Source of the DNA: Bacillota bacterium
GTDB taxonomy: Bacteria > Bacillota > UBA4882 > UBA8346
Assembly: GCA_029974635.1 (NCBI GenBank)
Contig: JARKQY010000048.1
Span: forward strand, 166,853-230,852
Direction of reading: 5' to 3'
Length of the DNA: 64,000 bases
In this document: positions 22,383-31,929 of the stretch, one piece after another
Layout of the letters: each line of letters begins with the position of its first letter
Position numbering within the stretch: position 1 is the stretch's first letter
The notes under the pieces: generated by a model
Told to the model about the DNA's origin: nothing
What the model saw: the letters and a program-made list of their open reading frames with translations, nothing else
Database searches by the model: none
Position numbers and translations under genes: made by a program

Positions 22383-24203
22383 GTGAGATTTGAAGGCAAC
22401 TGGATTTTTGAATCCAATAAAAATGCGGGAGGCAAATTGGAAACAAGTAATATTCAACTGGCCAACACAGTTCCTAAATCAATCGGAAAAATCTTTCCCA
22501 GTTTCGAACCGGAAATTCAATTGGCCAATGATTTTTCGGAATTCTTGCTGAAAATGCGCCGCAAACAATGGGATACCTGGGATTCATTCCTGCTTAACTA
22601 CCGTGGCGAAGAGCTCTCTCTAACCGGAGGGTTTGACGACCTTTTGGTGTTAAGCCATATGCAGGAATTCTGGCGTCAAAACGGAGTGGTTCCTTACCCC
22701 CATCAGATCGAAACCGTAAAAAAAGTGGTCTCCCAAATGCGGGGCCGGGCCATCCTCGCCGATGAAGTGGGCTTGGGAAAAACAATTGAGGCGGGAATGA
22801 TTCTCAAGGAATATATGCTGCGCGGTTTGGTTAAACGTTTTTTAATCCTGACCCCGGCCGCACTATGCCGCCAGTGGGAAGCGGAACTCAGTGAAAAATT
22901 CACGATACCGGTGTTAATAGCCCGCCGCCAATATGATTGGGGTCATTATGACTTTTTATTAGCCTCTATTGATACCGCCAAAAAAGAGGCCAACCGGCAA
23001 GAAATATTAAACACCTATTTCGATATGGTGATCGTGGATGAAGCTCATAAATTAAAAAGCACCGGGACCCAGAATTGGCAGTTTGTCAATGAAATTCAGA
23101 AGAAGTATTTCTTACTGTTGACGGCAACCCCCCTACAGAACGACCTTAAAGAACTGTTCAACCTAATCACCCTGCTTCGCCCCGGCCAGCTTGGTTCATA
23201 CCGCCATTTTAAAAATAAATATACCAAGGGGAAACGGACGCCTCAGAATGCTCCGGAACTGAGGAACCTCTTGAGTGAAGTCATGATTCGCAATAAACAC
23301 GGCGCGAATATAGGGTTCACCAAACGGCACGTCCAAAATATCCCGGTGATTCCCAGCGAAATGGAACGGAGTCTCTATGAACAACTAACCTCCTTTATCC
23401 GCAAAGGCTTCCAAAGCACCAAAGGAATTGGAGCTTTGCCGTTACTTACGTTACAGCGGGAAATCTGTTCCAGCACTTTTGCGGCGGTCTTAACCCTGTT
23501 TAAGATGTCCCAGGCGGTTAATGAAGGAGCGGTTTCTCCGGAGGAAGCGGCGGACTTATTCACATTGACCCAGCAAGTGAAGGAAAACAGTAAAATGAGA
23601 GTGGTTGAAGAGCTGGTCCGCAAGACCCCGGAGAAGGTCATTATCTTTACCGAATTTTTAGCGACCCAGAGTTATATTCGAACCCGTCTGGAACAAGCCG
23701 GATTTTTATCGTTAGCCTTTGACGGCAGCTTGTCGGCCAGCCGCAAGGAATTTACCAAATACGAGTTTAAGCATCGTCCCGAATACCGGATTATGGTCTG
23801 TACCGAGTCGGGCGGGGAAGGGATCAACCTGCAGTTTTGCAATACCATGATCAACTATGACCTGCCCTGGAACCCGATGCGTCTCGAGCAGCGCATCGGC
23901 CGGATTCACCGCCTCGGGCAAACCCGGGAGGTATTTATTTACAACTTGTTCATCCAGAATACCGTGGAGGAACACCTCATCCGGCTCCTCAGCGAAAAGG
24001 TTAAGATGTTCGAAATGGTCATCGGCGAATGTGAACGGGTAATCAGTAAATTGACCATGGGCAAAAGCTTTGAAGGACGGATTATGGAATTGGTCATGAA
24101 CTCGGTTTCCCATGAGGAACTCCATCAAGGATTCGCCCAATTAGGCAGGGAAATCGAAACTTTATTGGAGGATGACTCCTCCGAATGGTCTGAAATCTTG
24201 TAA
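22383..24203 (+). CDS. SNF2-family DEAD-like ATPase/helicase, YqhH type
   Basis: The 606-residue Swi2/Snf2 ATPase has ADEVGLGKTIEAGMILKEY as motif I, VDEAHKLKS as motif II, LLTATPLQNDLKELFNL as motif III and EQRIGRIHRLGQTREVFIY as motif VI. The start is a GTG at 22383 behind GGGGAG, with rather long spacing. It forms a pair with the next gene, as B. subtilis yqhH does with yqhG. Such enzymes translocate on double-stranded DNA or remove proteins from it; the process served here is not known. Confidence 0.88.
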   Translation: MRFEGNWIFESNKNAGGKLETSNIQLANTVPKSIGKIFPSFEPEIQLANDFSEFLLKMRRKQWDTWDSFLLNYRGEELSLTGGFDDLLVLSHMQEFWRQNGVVPYPHQIETVKKVVSQMRGRAILADEVGLGKTIEAGMILKEYMLRGLVKRFLILTPAALCRQWEAELSEKFTIPVLIARRQYDWGHYDFLLASIDTAKKEANRQEILNTYFDMVIVDEAHKLKSTGTQNWQFVNEIQKKYFLLLTATPLQNDLKELFNLITLLRPGQLGSYRHFKNKYTKGKRTPQNAPELRNLLSEVMIRNKHGANIGFTKRHVQNIPVIPSEMERSLYEQLTSFIRKGFQSTKGIGALPLLTLQREICSSTFAAVLTLFKMSQAVNEGAVSPEEAADLFTLTQQVKENSKMRVVEELVRKTPEKVIIFTEFLATQSYIRTRLEQAGFLSLAFDGSLSASRKEFTKYEFKHRPEYRIMVCTESGGEGINLQFCNTMINYDLPWNPMRLEQRIGRIHRLGQTREVFIYNLFIQNTVEEHLIRLLSEKVKMFEMVIGECERVISKLTMGKSFEGRIMELVMNSVSHEELHQGFAQLGREIETLLEDDSSEWSEIL

Positions 24204-24223
24204 GTAAGTGAGGTTATGATAAT

Positions 24224-25249
24224 ATGTCCGAGAACTCCCAGGTCATTTTTGGATTTCTGGAAGACTCGTTAAAAGTCGCCGGATCGCCGTATACCGCCAT
24301 TAATGGCGAGTTACTCATGGCCCAATGCCAGGTGCAAGTTCCCCGCAGCTTTTTCCGGCCGGCCCGGACTGAAATCATGAATCTTCAAATGGTCTGCCGG
24401 CCCCATCTGCTGGAAAAATATCCGGGTTCGGAGCTGGTAACCAAGGGAAGCTACCGTTTACAATGGTTCATTGACGGAATCAGGGAACGGGGGCTGGTTG
24501 TAAAAGGGACATACCACTATGAACTGGATCCGCGCAAAATCCAGCGGGAAATCAAAGCTTTGCTCAAAGACACCCCCCAGTTCTTTTTTGAACAACCATT
24601 ATTGATTTATCAACCGCTATTATTAGTTAACTTTAAGGTGGCCTTTGAAACCGATGAAAAATTCGAGGAATTGTATAGTCTCGATATCAATCTGGTGAAT
24701 GGCGAGATCAATCATAACCTGTTTGCCCAATTGGCCGGTAAAAAAATAGGGTCCGAAAAACCCCGCAAGCTTGAAAAACGTAAAATATCTTACCGGGAAG
24801 GGTTTGAAGCGCTATATAATCACTTAAAATGGATTTTGAAAAACCATGACCATGATTGGGTGAACTCGGCCAAAATCCGGTGTGAAGAGGAGATCAGTCA
24901 TCTGGAGAGTTATTACTATAATCATCACGAGTCCCATCCGGCCCAGCGCGAGCCGGATTATCATCAGCAAAAGAACGAAGTTGAAGCCGGTTTTTACCGG
25001 CGCATTGCTGAAACCTACCGCAAATTTCAGCCAATGATTCGGATTCAAATCTGCAATGCAGCCTTATTTTATTTACCCATCATCCGGTATACAGTGGAAC
25101 CCTTCAATCATACCGCCGGAGAACCCTTGCCTTCTTTGATCTTCGACCCCTTGCGTCACAAAATCCGGTGGTATCATAACATCACCAACCCGTTAGAAGA
25201 ATCAATCTCCCGCAAAAGCGCTGAGACGGAGAGAAAAACAAAAGCATGA
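24224..25249 (+). CDS. YqhG-like protein of unknown function, partner of SNF2 helicase
   Basis: The 341-residue protein starts 20 bp after the SNF2 gene and is read in the same direction. The segments NLQMVCRPHLLEKYPGSELV, TKGSYRLQWFIDGIRERGLV and a later QPLLLVNFKVAFETDEKFEE resemble YqhG of bacilli, which is likewise encoded beside a SNF2 helicase. The second half is helical and His/Lys-rich, with no known catalytic motif. The family link is by context plus remembered pattern, and no function is established. Confidence 0.62.
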   Translation: MSENSQVIFGFLEDSLKVAGSPYTAINGELLMAQCQVQVPRSFFRPARTEIMNLQMVCRPHLLEKYPGSELVTKGSYRLQWFIDGIRERGLVVKGTYHYELDPRKIQREIKALLKDTPQFFFEQPLLIYQPLLLVNFKVAFETDEKFEELYSLDINLVNGEINHNLFAQLAGKKIGSEKPRKLEKRKISYREGFEALYNHLKWILKNHDHDWVNSAKIRCEEEISHLESYYYNHHESHPAQREPDYHQQKNEVEAGFYRRIAETYRKFQPMIRIQICNAALFYLPIIRYTVEPFNHTAGEPLPSLIFDPLRHKIRWYHNITNPLEESISRKSAETERKTKA

Positions 25250-25292
25250 TATCGATTATATTTTAACTTCGTAATCAATCTTTAATCCAATA

Positions 25293-25382
25293 AATCCTGT
25301 AAATCCCGTCAAAAAATGTGTTTGTGAACTTAATAGGCCTAAGACAAGGTTACTGGACAGGATTGACGGGATTCAAGGGATT
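25293..25382. repeat. dispersed inverted repeat, AATCCTGTAAATCCCGTC family (copy 2)
   Basis: The left arm at 25293-25310 is identical over 18 bp to 52342-52359, and the right arm at 25365-25382 is its imperfect inverse. The right arm lies inside the 3' end of rsmE and encodes its last residues. The element sits between convergent genes and may serve as a shared terminator. Confidence 0.7.
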
Positions 25383-26130
25383 CAACCGCGTCCCCCAGAT
25401 CCCCAAAATGATAAAGAATAGCGGTTGCTACCACCAAACCAGCGGTTTCGGTTCGCAAAATTCGCGGGCCCAGGGTTACTGATACCGCCCCGGCTTCACG
25501 GGCCTGATTGACCTCATTTTGAGAAAAGCCGCCCTCGGGCCCGATTAATATGGCTATGGTTTCCGGAGGTTTTGGGCGTTTAGAAAGTATATCCTTTAAA
25601 GAAGATTCACGTTCCCCTTCCCAGGGAATCAATAATAATTCGGATTTCAAGGCCGCCAGTGTCTCCGGCCAATTCCGCACCGGTTCCAGCCTGGGGATAA
25701 TTTTGCGTCCTGATTGTTCGGCAGCTTCCCTGATGATTTTACCCCAGCGTTCCTGTTTCTTCAAAGCAGTGGCGGTATCGAGTTTAATGGTGCTCCGCTC
25801 GGTAAGCGCCGGTTGAAAACAGCTTACACCGATTTCGGTGTTTTTTTGAAGCAGGTACTCAAATTTATCCGCTTTAGGAAGGCTTTGAACCAGGCAAATA
25901 TTTACCCGCGGCTCGGTATTACGTGTAACGGATTCCACTATTTCTCCAATAATGAAATCCGGATTAAGTTCAGTAATTACAGCGATGTATTCCTGTCCTT
26001 TACCGTCTAAAACAGTTATCTCATCGCCAATATTCTTTCGCAACACATGGGCCAAATGATGACAATCATTTCCGGTGAGAGTAATCCGGTTTTGCTGGAT
26101 TTGAGCTGTCGGAATAAAAAAGCGGGTCAT
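25339..26130 (-). CDS. rsmE: 16S rRNA (uracil-1498-N3)-methyltransferase
   Basis: The SPOUT methyltransferase modifies U1498 in the 30S decoding region. The sequence opens MTRFFIPTAQIQQNRITLTG and has HHLAHVLRKNIGDEI, SLPKADKFEYLLQKNTEIGV, and the knot motif AILIGPEGGFSQNEVNQA with LGPRILRTETAGLVV. The ATG at 26128-26130 overlaps the prmA stop (ATGA) and is preceded by GGAGG, so a longer reading to 26175 is rejected. The last 12 or so residues are encoded by a dispersed repeat and are probably not conserved. Confidence 0.95.
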   Translation of the reverse strand: MTRFFIPTAQIQQNRITLTGNDCHHLAHVLRKNIGDEITVLDGKGQEYIAVITELNPDFIIGEIVESVTRNTEPRVNICLVQSLPKADKFEYLLQKNTEIGVSCFQPALTERSTIKLDTATALKKQERWGKIIREAAEQSGRKIIPRLEPVRNWPETLAALKSELLLIPWEGERESSLKDILSKRPKPPETIAILIGPEGGFSQNEVNQAREAGAVSVTLGPRILRTETAGLVVATAILYHFGDLGDAVESLESRQSCPVTLS

Positions 26131-27071
26131 TCTGAGCCTCCGGAGTTTGCCTTGCCCGCCAGTAATCCAACCCACCCCTCATCGGAAAGGACTTTCAACA
26201 ATTGAAAACCATGAGATTCCAAAGCTGTTTTTACTTCACCAAAGCGTTCATCAATAATTCCCGAGGCCAGAAAAAAGCCGGATGGCTCCAAAACCTTATC
26301 CAACTCGGGAATCATCTGAATAATCGCATTGGTAATAATATTGGCGACGACCAGGTCGAATTTTTGATCCCCGATGCGATGTAAAAAATCGCTTTCCCGG
26401 ACTTGAATCAATTGTTCCAATTGATTACGGTGTATGTTGGCTTCAGCCACTTTTACCGCCAGCGGGTCAATATCCGTAGCCACGATTTGCTTGATTCCCA
26501 ATCTGGCGCCGACTAAGGCCAGTATACCGGAACCGGTGCCGATATCCAGCATGGCAGTCCGACCCGGTGCAATCTCCTGTAAAAGCAGTATACATAAGCG
26601 GGTGGTGGGATGCGTTCCGGTTCCGAAGGCCATTCCGGGATCCAGTTCGACGACTTCCTCCCCGGTTTGTGGATAATACTCTTCCCAACTCGGCTTGATG
26701 ACGATTTTGCCGATGTGTTCCGGTTTAAAATAACGTTTCCAAGCTTCCGCCCAGTCCTCCTCCTGGACCTGAGTCAGTTTGAAATCAGGGCTGTAACCCA
26801 AAATCCCGCTTAACTTCTCTTTTAAGCGGTTCAATCGTTCGCCCAGGCGATCATCCACCGGGAAATAAGCTCTGATTCCAAATTTGCCCGGTACGGTCGC
26901 TAAAGCTTCCGTTCCGACATATTCATCATCCCGGCAGGGATGGTCGCTTAAAATGAAAGGATCCTCGTAGATGACTCCACCGGCTCCCTCTTCCTGAAAG
27001 GCATCGGCCACAACTTCTCCGAAAGAAGAGGATACTTCCACCTTGACCTCGCTCCAAAATGAACTGCTCAT
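26127..27071 (-). CDS. prmA: ribosomal protein L11 methyltransferase
   Basis: The 314-residue SAM-dependent enzyme trimethylates ribosomal protein L11. It shows LDPGMAFGTGTHPTTRLCI, the SAM-binding loop MLDIGTGSGILALVGARLG, ATDIDPLAVKVAEANIHRNQ and the catalytic-region motif VVANIITNAII. Start ATG at 27069-27071 behind AAAGGAGCAACG. It is coupled to rsmE by an ATGA overlap, a common pairing in Firmicutes, often downstream of dnaJ, though here dnaJ is elsewhere. Confidence 0.96.
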   Translation of the reverse strand: MSSSFWSEVKVEVSSSFGEVVADAFQEEGAGGVIYEDPFILSDHPCRDDEYVGTEALATVPGKFGIRAYFPVDDRLGERLNRLKEKLSGILGYSPDFKLTQVQEEDWAEAWKRYFKPEHIGKIVIKPSWEEYYPQTGEEVVELDPGMAFGTGTHPTTRLCILLLQEIAPGRTAMLDIGTGSGILALVGARLGIKQIVATDIDPLAVKVAEANIHRNQLEQLIQVRESDFLHRIGDQKFDLVVANIITNAIIQMIPELDKVLEPSGFFLASGIIDERFGEVKTALESHGFQLLKVLSDEGWVGLLAGKANSGGSE

Positions 27072-27311
27072 CGTTGCTCCTTTATTTCGTAAAATCTGGT
27101 ACTGACCTGTCTATTTTATATCATTTCGTACCTGCCAAGTCAAGACATGGACTCCGTTTATACGACCCGTAGTCATAAAATTTTTGTCAGGTCTCAGCTT
27201 AAATAAGACGAGTTAGTTTAAACCACAGAGGACCCGGAGAGCACGAGAAAATTAAGGACCACTTTATTGACTGATAAGCCCTAAATCACCATTTGGTCAT
27301 ATTACAAACTG

Positions 27312-28175
27312 TTAACCTTTTAAACCGGTCGTGGCTAAACCTTGCATAAAATAACGTTGTGCAAAGAAAAACAGTACGATGAGCGGCAAGGTAAACAAAA
27401 TTCCCACCGTCATTTGGTATGGGACCGGAGGAACCGGTAAGGTAAAATTGGCTCCCGGGTATCTGGTGTTGGTCATCATTTGCACTGCCAGCGTCTGATT
27501 TTCGGAAGTTAAATAAAGTAACGGTGTAATATAATCGGTGTACGTCCATTGAAACAGAAAAATACAGGTAGTGGTGACCGCGGGTCCCGCCAACGGCATA
27601 AAAATTGACCAGAAGGTATGAAACCAGCCGCAGCCATCGATCAAAGCCGCCTCTTCAAGCTCTTTGGGAAGACTCGCAAAGAACTGCCGGTAATAAAAGA
27701 TAAAAATCGCCCATCCCGGCAGCGAGGTGATCACCCAGGGAAGATAACAAAACGGCCAGGATAAACTAAGAAGACCCAGTTGCGAAAACATGATATATTG
27801 CGGGATAAAAGTCATCAATTGGGGTAACATCATTGTCGCCAAGATAATAGAAAACAAAAAATTTCTACCCGGCACATTGAAACGGGCAAAACCATAACCG
27901 ATCATTGCGCTGGAAAGGCATACTAAAATTGTTACGATTACACAGATGATCAAAGTGTTACGAAGCGATGTAAAAAAAGGAATTACATCATTAGTGAATA
28001 AGACTTGCTGGAAATGAAACCATTGAGGCACTTGCGGGAAGAAAGCAATAATAAATGATGCTTCCTCAGGCCGTTTTAAAGCGATATTCATCATCCAAAA
28101 AAAGGGGAATAAAAATAGCATACTTAAAATAATCATCATCGGATAGATAATAAACATTCTTAAAAAACGTTTCAT
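27312..28175 (-). CDS. carbohydrate ABC transporter permease, MalG/UgpE type
   Basis: The 287-residue membrane protein has six predicted transmembrane segments and the inner-membrane-component EAA loop EELEEAALIDGCGWFHTFWS, where the ATPase docks. This is one of the two permeases of a CUT1 sugar importer. It overlaps the preceding permease by ATGA, so the two are coupled. No substrate-binding protein or ATPase gene lies in the island; in CUT1 systems the ATPase (MsmK type) is often encoded elsewhere. The gap 27072-27311 after it contains no gene. Confidence 0.93.
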   Translation of the reverse strand: MKRFLRMFIIYPMMIILSMLFLFPFFWMMNIALKRPEEASFIIAFFPQVPQWFHFQQVLFTNDVIPFFTSLRNTLIICVIVTILVCLSSAMIGYGFARFNVPGRNFLFSIILATMMLPQLMTFIPQYIMFSQLGLLSLSWPFCYLPWVITSLPGWAIFIFYYRQFFASLPKELEEAALIDGCGWFHTFWSIFMPLAGPAVTTTCIFLFQWTYTDYITPLLYLTSENQTLAVQMMTNTRYPGANFTLPVPPVPYQMTVGILFTLPLIVLFFFAQRYFMQGLATTGLKG

Positions 28176-29140
28176 TCTTTTTTAGCGCCCCCTTCTTGGT
28201 CCACCGCATAATAGACCCAATACTTACTGGTTTTTTGAACAATCAGCGTTACCAATAAAATGATAATAAATAAAATCCAGATTAAGGCGGCCCCATAGCC
28301 GAAACGTTGATATGCCATCATTTGAGACAATGCGTATGAGGGGTATACAAATAACGATTGGAGTGGTTCCCAAAATTTCCCATAGGCAACCTGGCTTAAC
28401 ATACTTGCCTGGACGTACATTTGGAGCGCGCCAATGATACCCATTATTAATTGAAAGTAAGTAATCGGACTTAATAATGGCCAGGTGACATTCCAAAAAG
28501 TTTGCCACTTGTTGGCCCCATCGATAATCGCCGCTTCCTGGAGTTCTTCCGGGATTTCCTGTAAACCTGCCAGAAAAATAACCATCATGGTGCCGCATCC
28601 CCAGATGGACATAATGGCCAGACAAAACACTCCATAGTTATTTAGCCAATCAATCGCGGGAAGTTTGAATAAATTAAGAAATAGATTAAGAAAACCGGAA
28701 TTGACATTAAAAATGCATCCAAAGACTAATGCGGAAGCAATTCCCGGAACTAATGTCGGTATGTAAAAAAAAGTCCGGAAGAGCCCGCGTCCTTTTATTT
28801 TTTGATTGAGGAGCAAGGATAATCCTAATGCCGTTATCAAACCAAGCGGAATGGCCATCACTGAATATTTTATAGTTAAACCCATTGTCCTCCATGCATC
28901 AGGGTTCCGAAAAGCTTCCACATAATTTGAAATTCCGATTACCGATGTTCCCGCAAGATCAAAACCATTAAAATTGGTAAAACTGATGTATATGGCAAAA
29001 ACCATAGGAATAACTAATAATCCGATAAAGCCCACAATCCATGGGCTGATGAATCCATAAAAAACAAACATTTTTTGTTTCCCTAAGCTAAAGCTGGAGC
29101 GTTTGGATTTCTTTAACTTTAAATATAATGATATATCCAT
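28172..29140 (-). CDS. carbohydrate ABC transporter permease, MalF/UgpA type
   Basis: The 322-residue protein has six transmembrane segments and the EAA loop EIPEELQEAAIIDGANKWQT, so it is the partner of the following permease. The N-terminal cytoplasmic stretch is basic (LKLKKSKRSS). The ATG follows AAAGGAAAGTAACA. It probably belongs to one transcription unit with the upstream GH1 glycosidase and the foldase, read from the LacI-controlled promoter near 31960, which would make it a sugar importer feeding that hydrolase. Confidence 0.93.
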   Translation of the reverse strand: MDISLYLKLKKSKRSSFSLGKQKMFVFYGFISPWIVGFIGLLVIPMVFAIYISFTNFNGFDLAGTSVIGISNYVEAFRNPDAWRTMGLTIKYSVMAIPLGLITALGLSLLLNQKIKGRGLFRTFFYIPTLVPGIASALVFGCIFNVNSGFLNLFLNLFKLPAIDWLNNYGVFCLAIMSIWGCGTMMVIFLAGLQEIPEELQEAAIIDGANKWQTFWNVTWPLLSPITYFQLIMGIIGALQMYVQASMLSQVAYGKFWEPLQSLFVYPSYALSQMMAYQRFGYGAALIWILFIIILLVTLIVQKTSKYWVYYAVDQEGGAKKE

Positions 29141-29220
29141 TGTTACTTTCCTTTCTTGTTAGCGTTTGTAACTTTGGACTTTCGACCTTTGCCCGAAATA
29201 AAATTACCGGTTTTGATAAT

Positions 29221-29256
29221 CATGTTGTAGCGTAGCTACAATTTAAAATTATCCGC
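29221..29256 (-). repeat. dispersed stem-loop element, partial copy
   Basis: On the minus strand the 36 bp match the right half of the element at 55529-55608 with three differences. It contains the hairpin TTGTAGC-TAC-GCTACAA. It lies between the foldase stop and the permease SD. Confidence 0.65.
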
Positions 29257-29268
29257 TTATCACTTTCT

Positions 29269-30351
29269 TTAATATGTCAGTCGTTGATATACTTCTTTTT
29301 TGATTTCAACCTTAGCTTCTTTGACGAGCCTGTCAATTAAATCATTATATTTTGCATCAACCAAATTTCCTTGAATCACATCTTTGTATTCATTAAAGTC
29401 ATAGTATCCTCCGGACTTTTTGGCAATGCATTTAATGATGATTAAAGCGTTTTTTTCTTCGAAAACCGGACTGATTTGTCCCACTTCGGTTTCATCGGCT
29501 GTATGCCGAAGTATCGGGTTGTTCCGGGAATCAAAACGCCCGGTGTTGCTGTCCATCACCTGTTCACTGCAGGTTAATTTCAGCGGGCTTTTCAACTTAT
29601 ATGACTGGGCGGTTTCTCTGAAACCAGCTCCATTCAGCAGTTTATTTCGTATCTGTTCCATGGTGGCTTGAGCTTCCTCCCGTTTAATGTTTTCGTTTTC
29701 CCGGATGTTATATGGAAGGGTCAGTTTTAAAATCGTAACCAAATTTTCCTTGCGAAACTGCTTATCCTTGATTTCCTCGTAATACTGCCGTAGTTGGGTG
29801 TCACTAACCTTTAATTCATTCTCCGCCAGTTTGTCTTTTAGCTGAATCACCCTGTTTTCAAACAAATAACGGTAATACCCGGTTTCATCGTATTGCTGGG
29901 GCCCGTAAATCGCTTTCCCTTGGCTTACCGCCTCTTTACGGCGCGTGTTTTCCTTCTTCAGATCTTCTAAAAATCCCCCAAAAGTAATATCCCAAAGGAT
30001 CTCCTTTTGTTTAGCCAATATTTGTTGCACTTTTATCCTTACACATTCGTTCAATGTTTTATCACGGGCCACCTTAATGGGAACTTCCCCGCCGTAACCG
30101 GTCTCCCAGAATTTAGGGCCATCGGAAACCTTGTATTTTCTTTGAAAATAATTATATACATACGCCCGATTCTGCGTCATCTGCATCTTGAATTCCTGTT
30201 CCGATATCGGTTCGCCGTTGACTAAGGCCACCACCCGTTCCGGTTGTTTATTCTCGAAAGTTATAAATAACACAAGACCAACAATCATTAACAACAGGGC
30301 ACCTACCATCAGCCCTTGTTTTATGCTTTTGGGGGTTATATTCTTTTTCAT
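29269..30351 (-). CDS. membrane-anchored SurA/PrsA-like foldase
   Basis: The 360-residue protein has one N-terminal membrane segment (GLMVGALLLMIVGLVLFITF) and then the SurA_N-type opening VVALVNGEPISEQEFKMQMT. The rest is a long charged helical body with a degenerate parvulin-like part near ILRHTADETEVGQISPVFEE. No lipobox is seen, so it is a membrane protein facing outward. It likely helps fold exported proteins of the island, such as the secreted beta-helix protein. The ATG follows CGAGGAGGGTATTTT. It lies between the GH1 and permease genes, a rare place for such a chaperone. Confidence 0.75.
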   Translation of the reverse strand: MKKNITPKSIKQGLMVGALLLMIVGLVLFITFENKQPERVVALVNGEPISEQEFKMQMTQNRAYVYNYFQRKYKVSDGPKFWETGYGGEVPIKVARDKTLNECVRIKVQQILAKQKEILWDITFGGFLEDLKKENTRRKEAVSQGKAIYGPQQYDETGYYRYLFENRVIQLKDKLAENELKVSDTQLRQYYEEIKDKQFRKENLVTILKLTLPYNIRENENIKREEAQATMEQIRNKLLNGAGFRETAQSYKLKSPLKLTCSEQVMDSNTGRFDSRNNPILRHTADETEVGQISPVFEEKNALIIIKCIAKKSGGYYDFNEYKDVIQGNLVDAKYNDLIDRLVKEAKVEIKKEVYQRLTY

Positions 30352-30465
30352 AAAATACCCTCCTCGTAAAAGAATAATTGATTGAAGACGAAGTGGGATT
30401 AAAACAAGGTTCCAAGTTTTTCGACAGCCCGTTTTTTCAGTAAATACTGTTTCTCTTTCAACTTT

Positions 30466-31872
30466 TCAACCAGAAGCGTACCTTTCAAAGCGGAAGGCAG
30501 CATTCACCGCAGCTCCGTTGTTTTGTAAACTAGCTCCATTAGTAACAATTACATCCCGGTACCAATAAGCCGAATCCTTAAGAATTCTTCTTTGGGTGGG
30601 GTAATCAACATAGATTAATCCAAAACGTTCTTTATAGCCATCCGCCCATTCAAAATTGTCCAAGAGAGACCATTGAAAATAACCCCGGATATCAACGCCA
30701 TCATCACAAGCCTTCTCTAACTCCAGGAGAAAACGGTTGAGGAAGTCAATCCGTTGCGGATCATGGACTTTACCATCAAGTGAAACCCAGTCGATATTCG
30801 ACATTCCATTTTCGGTGATATAAATCGGTACATGATAACGTTCGGCGAAGAAGCGTGGTCCCCAGTAAGTAGCACTCGGTTCAACCACCCAACGGAATGC
30901 CGTCATGGGATATCCGGTTTGCCCTGGAACATCGACCGGATTACCGTTTTGGTCAGCACGCACTTTTTGGGCTTGATAAATATTCAGTCCTAAAAAGTCT
31001 ATCGGTTGACTGATTATCTTCAGATCATCAGCCGGAAAATTGGGTACTGCATCGCCGTATAGTTTGAGACCACTTTCGGGATAACGTCCAAAAAAGATCG
31101 GATCATCCCACCAAATATTATTGAAGAAATGTTTGGTGATGTTAAAAGTAGCCTGGCGTGCTGCTTCAATATCCGTCGGACTATTAGTGGCCGGACAGGA
31201 AGTGAGCCCCATTGGAGCATAACCTATTTGACAGGGTGTTTTGGCGTGAGCTCGAATCGCCTGTACCGCTTTCCCATGGCTTAATAATACATGGTGTACC
31301 ATTCGTAAATAATCGCTAAAGTAATATTTAAAGCCTGGTGCATTTACCCCATCGTAATAGCCGAATCCGATGAAACATTGGGGTTCATTATGGGTAATCC
31401 AGTATTTGACCCGATCGGATAACCGTTCCACTACTACCTTGGCGTAATCGGCAAACCAGTTAGCGCTGTCGGGATTCAACCAACCACCACGGTAAATGAG
31501 TTCATAAGGGTAGTCCCAGTGAAATAAGGTAATATATGGTGTAATGCCTACTTTTAGCAGATTATCAATCACCCGATCGTAAAAATCCAATCCTTTCGGA
31601 TTAATTTCTCCTACTCCCTCCGGGATCACTCGCGGCCAGGAGATTGACATCCGGTAACCTTTTAACCCAATCTCTTTCATTAAGTTAATATCTTCCTGGT
31701 AACGGTGGTAATGATCGCAAGCGATATCTCCATTATGATCTTGCCATACGCGCCCGGGTTCCTTACAAAATCCATCCCATACCGACAGTCCCTTCCCATC
31801 CTCGTATGCCGCACCTTCAATCTGATATGCGGATGTCGCCGCCCCCCATACAAAATCCTTTTTAAATCCCAT
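30466..31872 (-). CDS. GH1 beta-glucosidase/beta-galactosidase family glycosidase
   Basis: The 468-residue TIM-barrel enzyme begins MGFKKDFVWGAATSAYQIEG. The acid/base Glu lies in YWITHNEPQCF near residue 165 and the nucleophile Glu in IYITENGMSN near 350; FQWSLLDNFEWADGY is the usual C-terminal motif. No signal peptide is present, so it acts on imported oligosaccharides inside the cell, in line with the sugar permeases downstream. Start ATG at 31870-31872 behind GGAGGTTGGGTG. The promoter ahead of it carries a LacI operator at 31930-31945. The exact sugar cannot be read from the sequence. Confidence 0.95.
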   Translation of the reverse strand: MGFKKDFVWGAATSAYQIEGAAYEDGKGLSVWDGFCKEPGRVWQDHNGDIACDHYHRYQEDINLMKEIGLKGYRMSISWPRVIPEGVGEINPKGLDFYDRVIDNLLKVGITPYITLFHWDYPYELIYRGGWLNPDSANWFADYAKVVVERLSDRVKYWITHNEPQCFIGFGYYDGVNAPGFKYYFSDYLRMVHHVLLSHGKAVQAIRAHAKTPCQIGYAPMGLTSCPATNSPTDIEAARQATFNITKHFFNNIWWDDPIFFGRYPESGLKLYGDAVPNFPADDLKIISQPIDFLGLNIYQAQKVRADQNGNPVDVPGQTGYPMTAFRWVVEPSATYWGPRFFAERYHVPIYITENGMSNIDWVSLDGKVHDPQRIDFLNRFLLELEKACDDGVDIRGYFQWSLLDNFEWADGYKERFGLIYVDYPTQRRILKDSAYWYRDVIVTNGASLQNNGAAVNAAFRFERYASG

Positions 31873-31929
31873 CACCCAACCTCCGATGTCATTATTTTAG
31901 GGTAATCATCTATTTTTTTATATCCAAAT

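Noticed and set aside
19684..25249. DISARM-type defence system suggested by a DUF1998 helicase and a SNF2 helicase
   Set aside because: No DNA methyltransferase, DrmB or PLD-type DrmC gene is present, and both helicases match housekeeping YprA and YqhH types.
26131..26175. Longer start for rsmE
   Set aside because: The ATG at 26128-26130 overlaps the prmA stop and has an SD; the conserved protein start is MTRFFIP.
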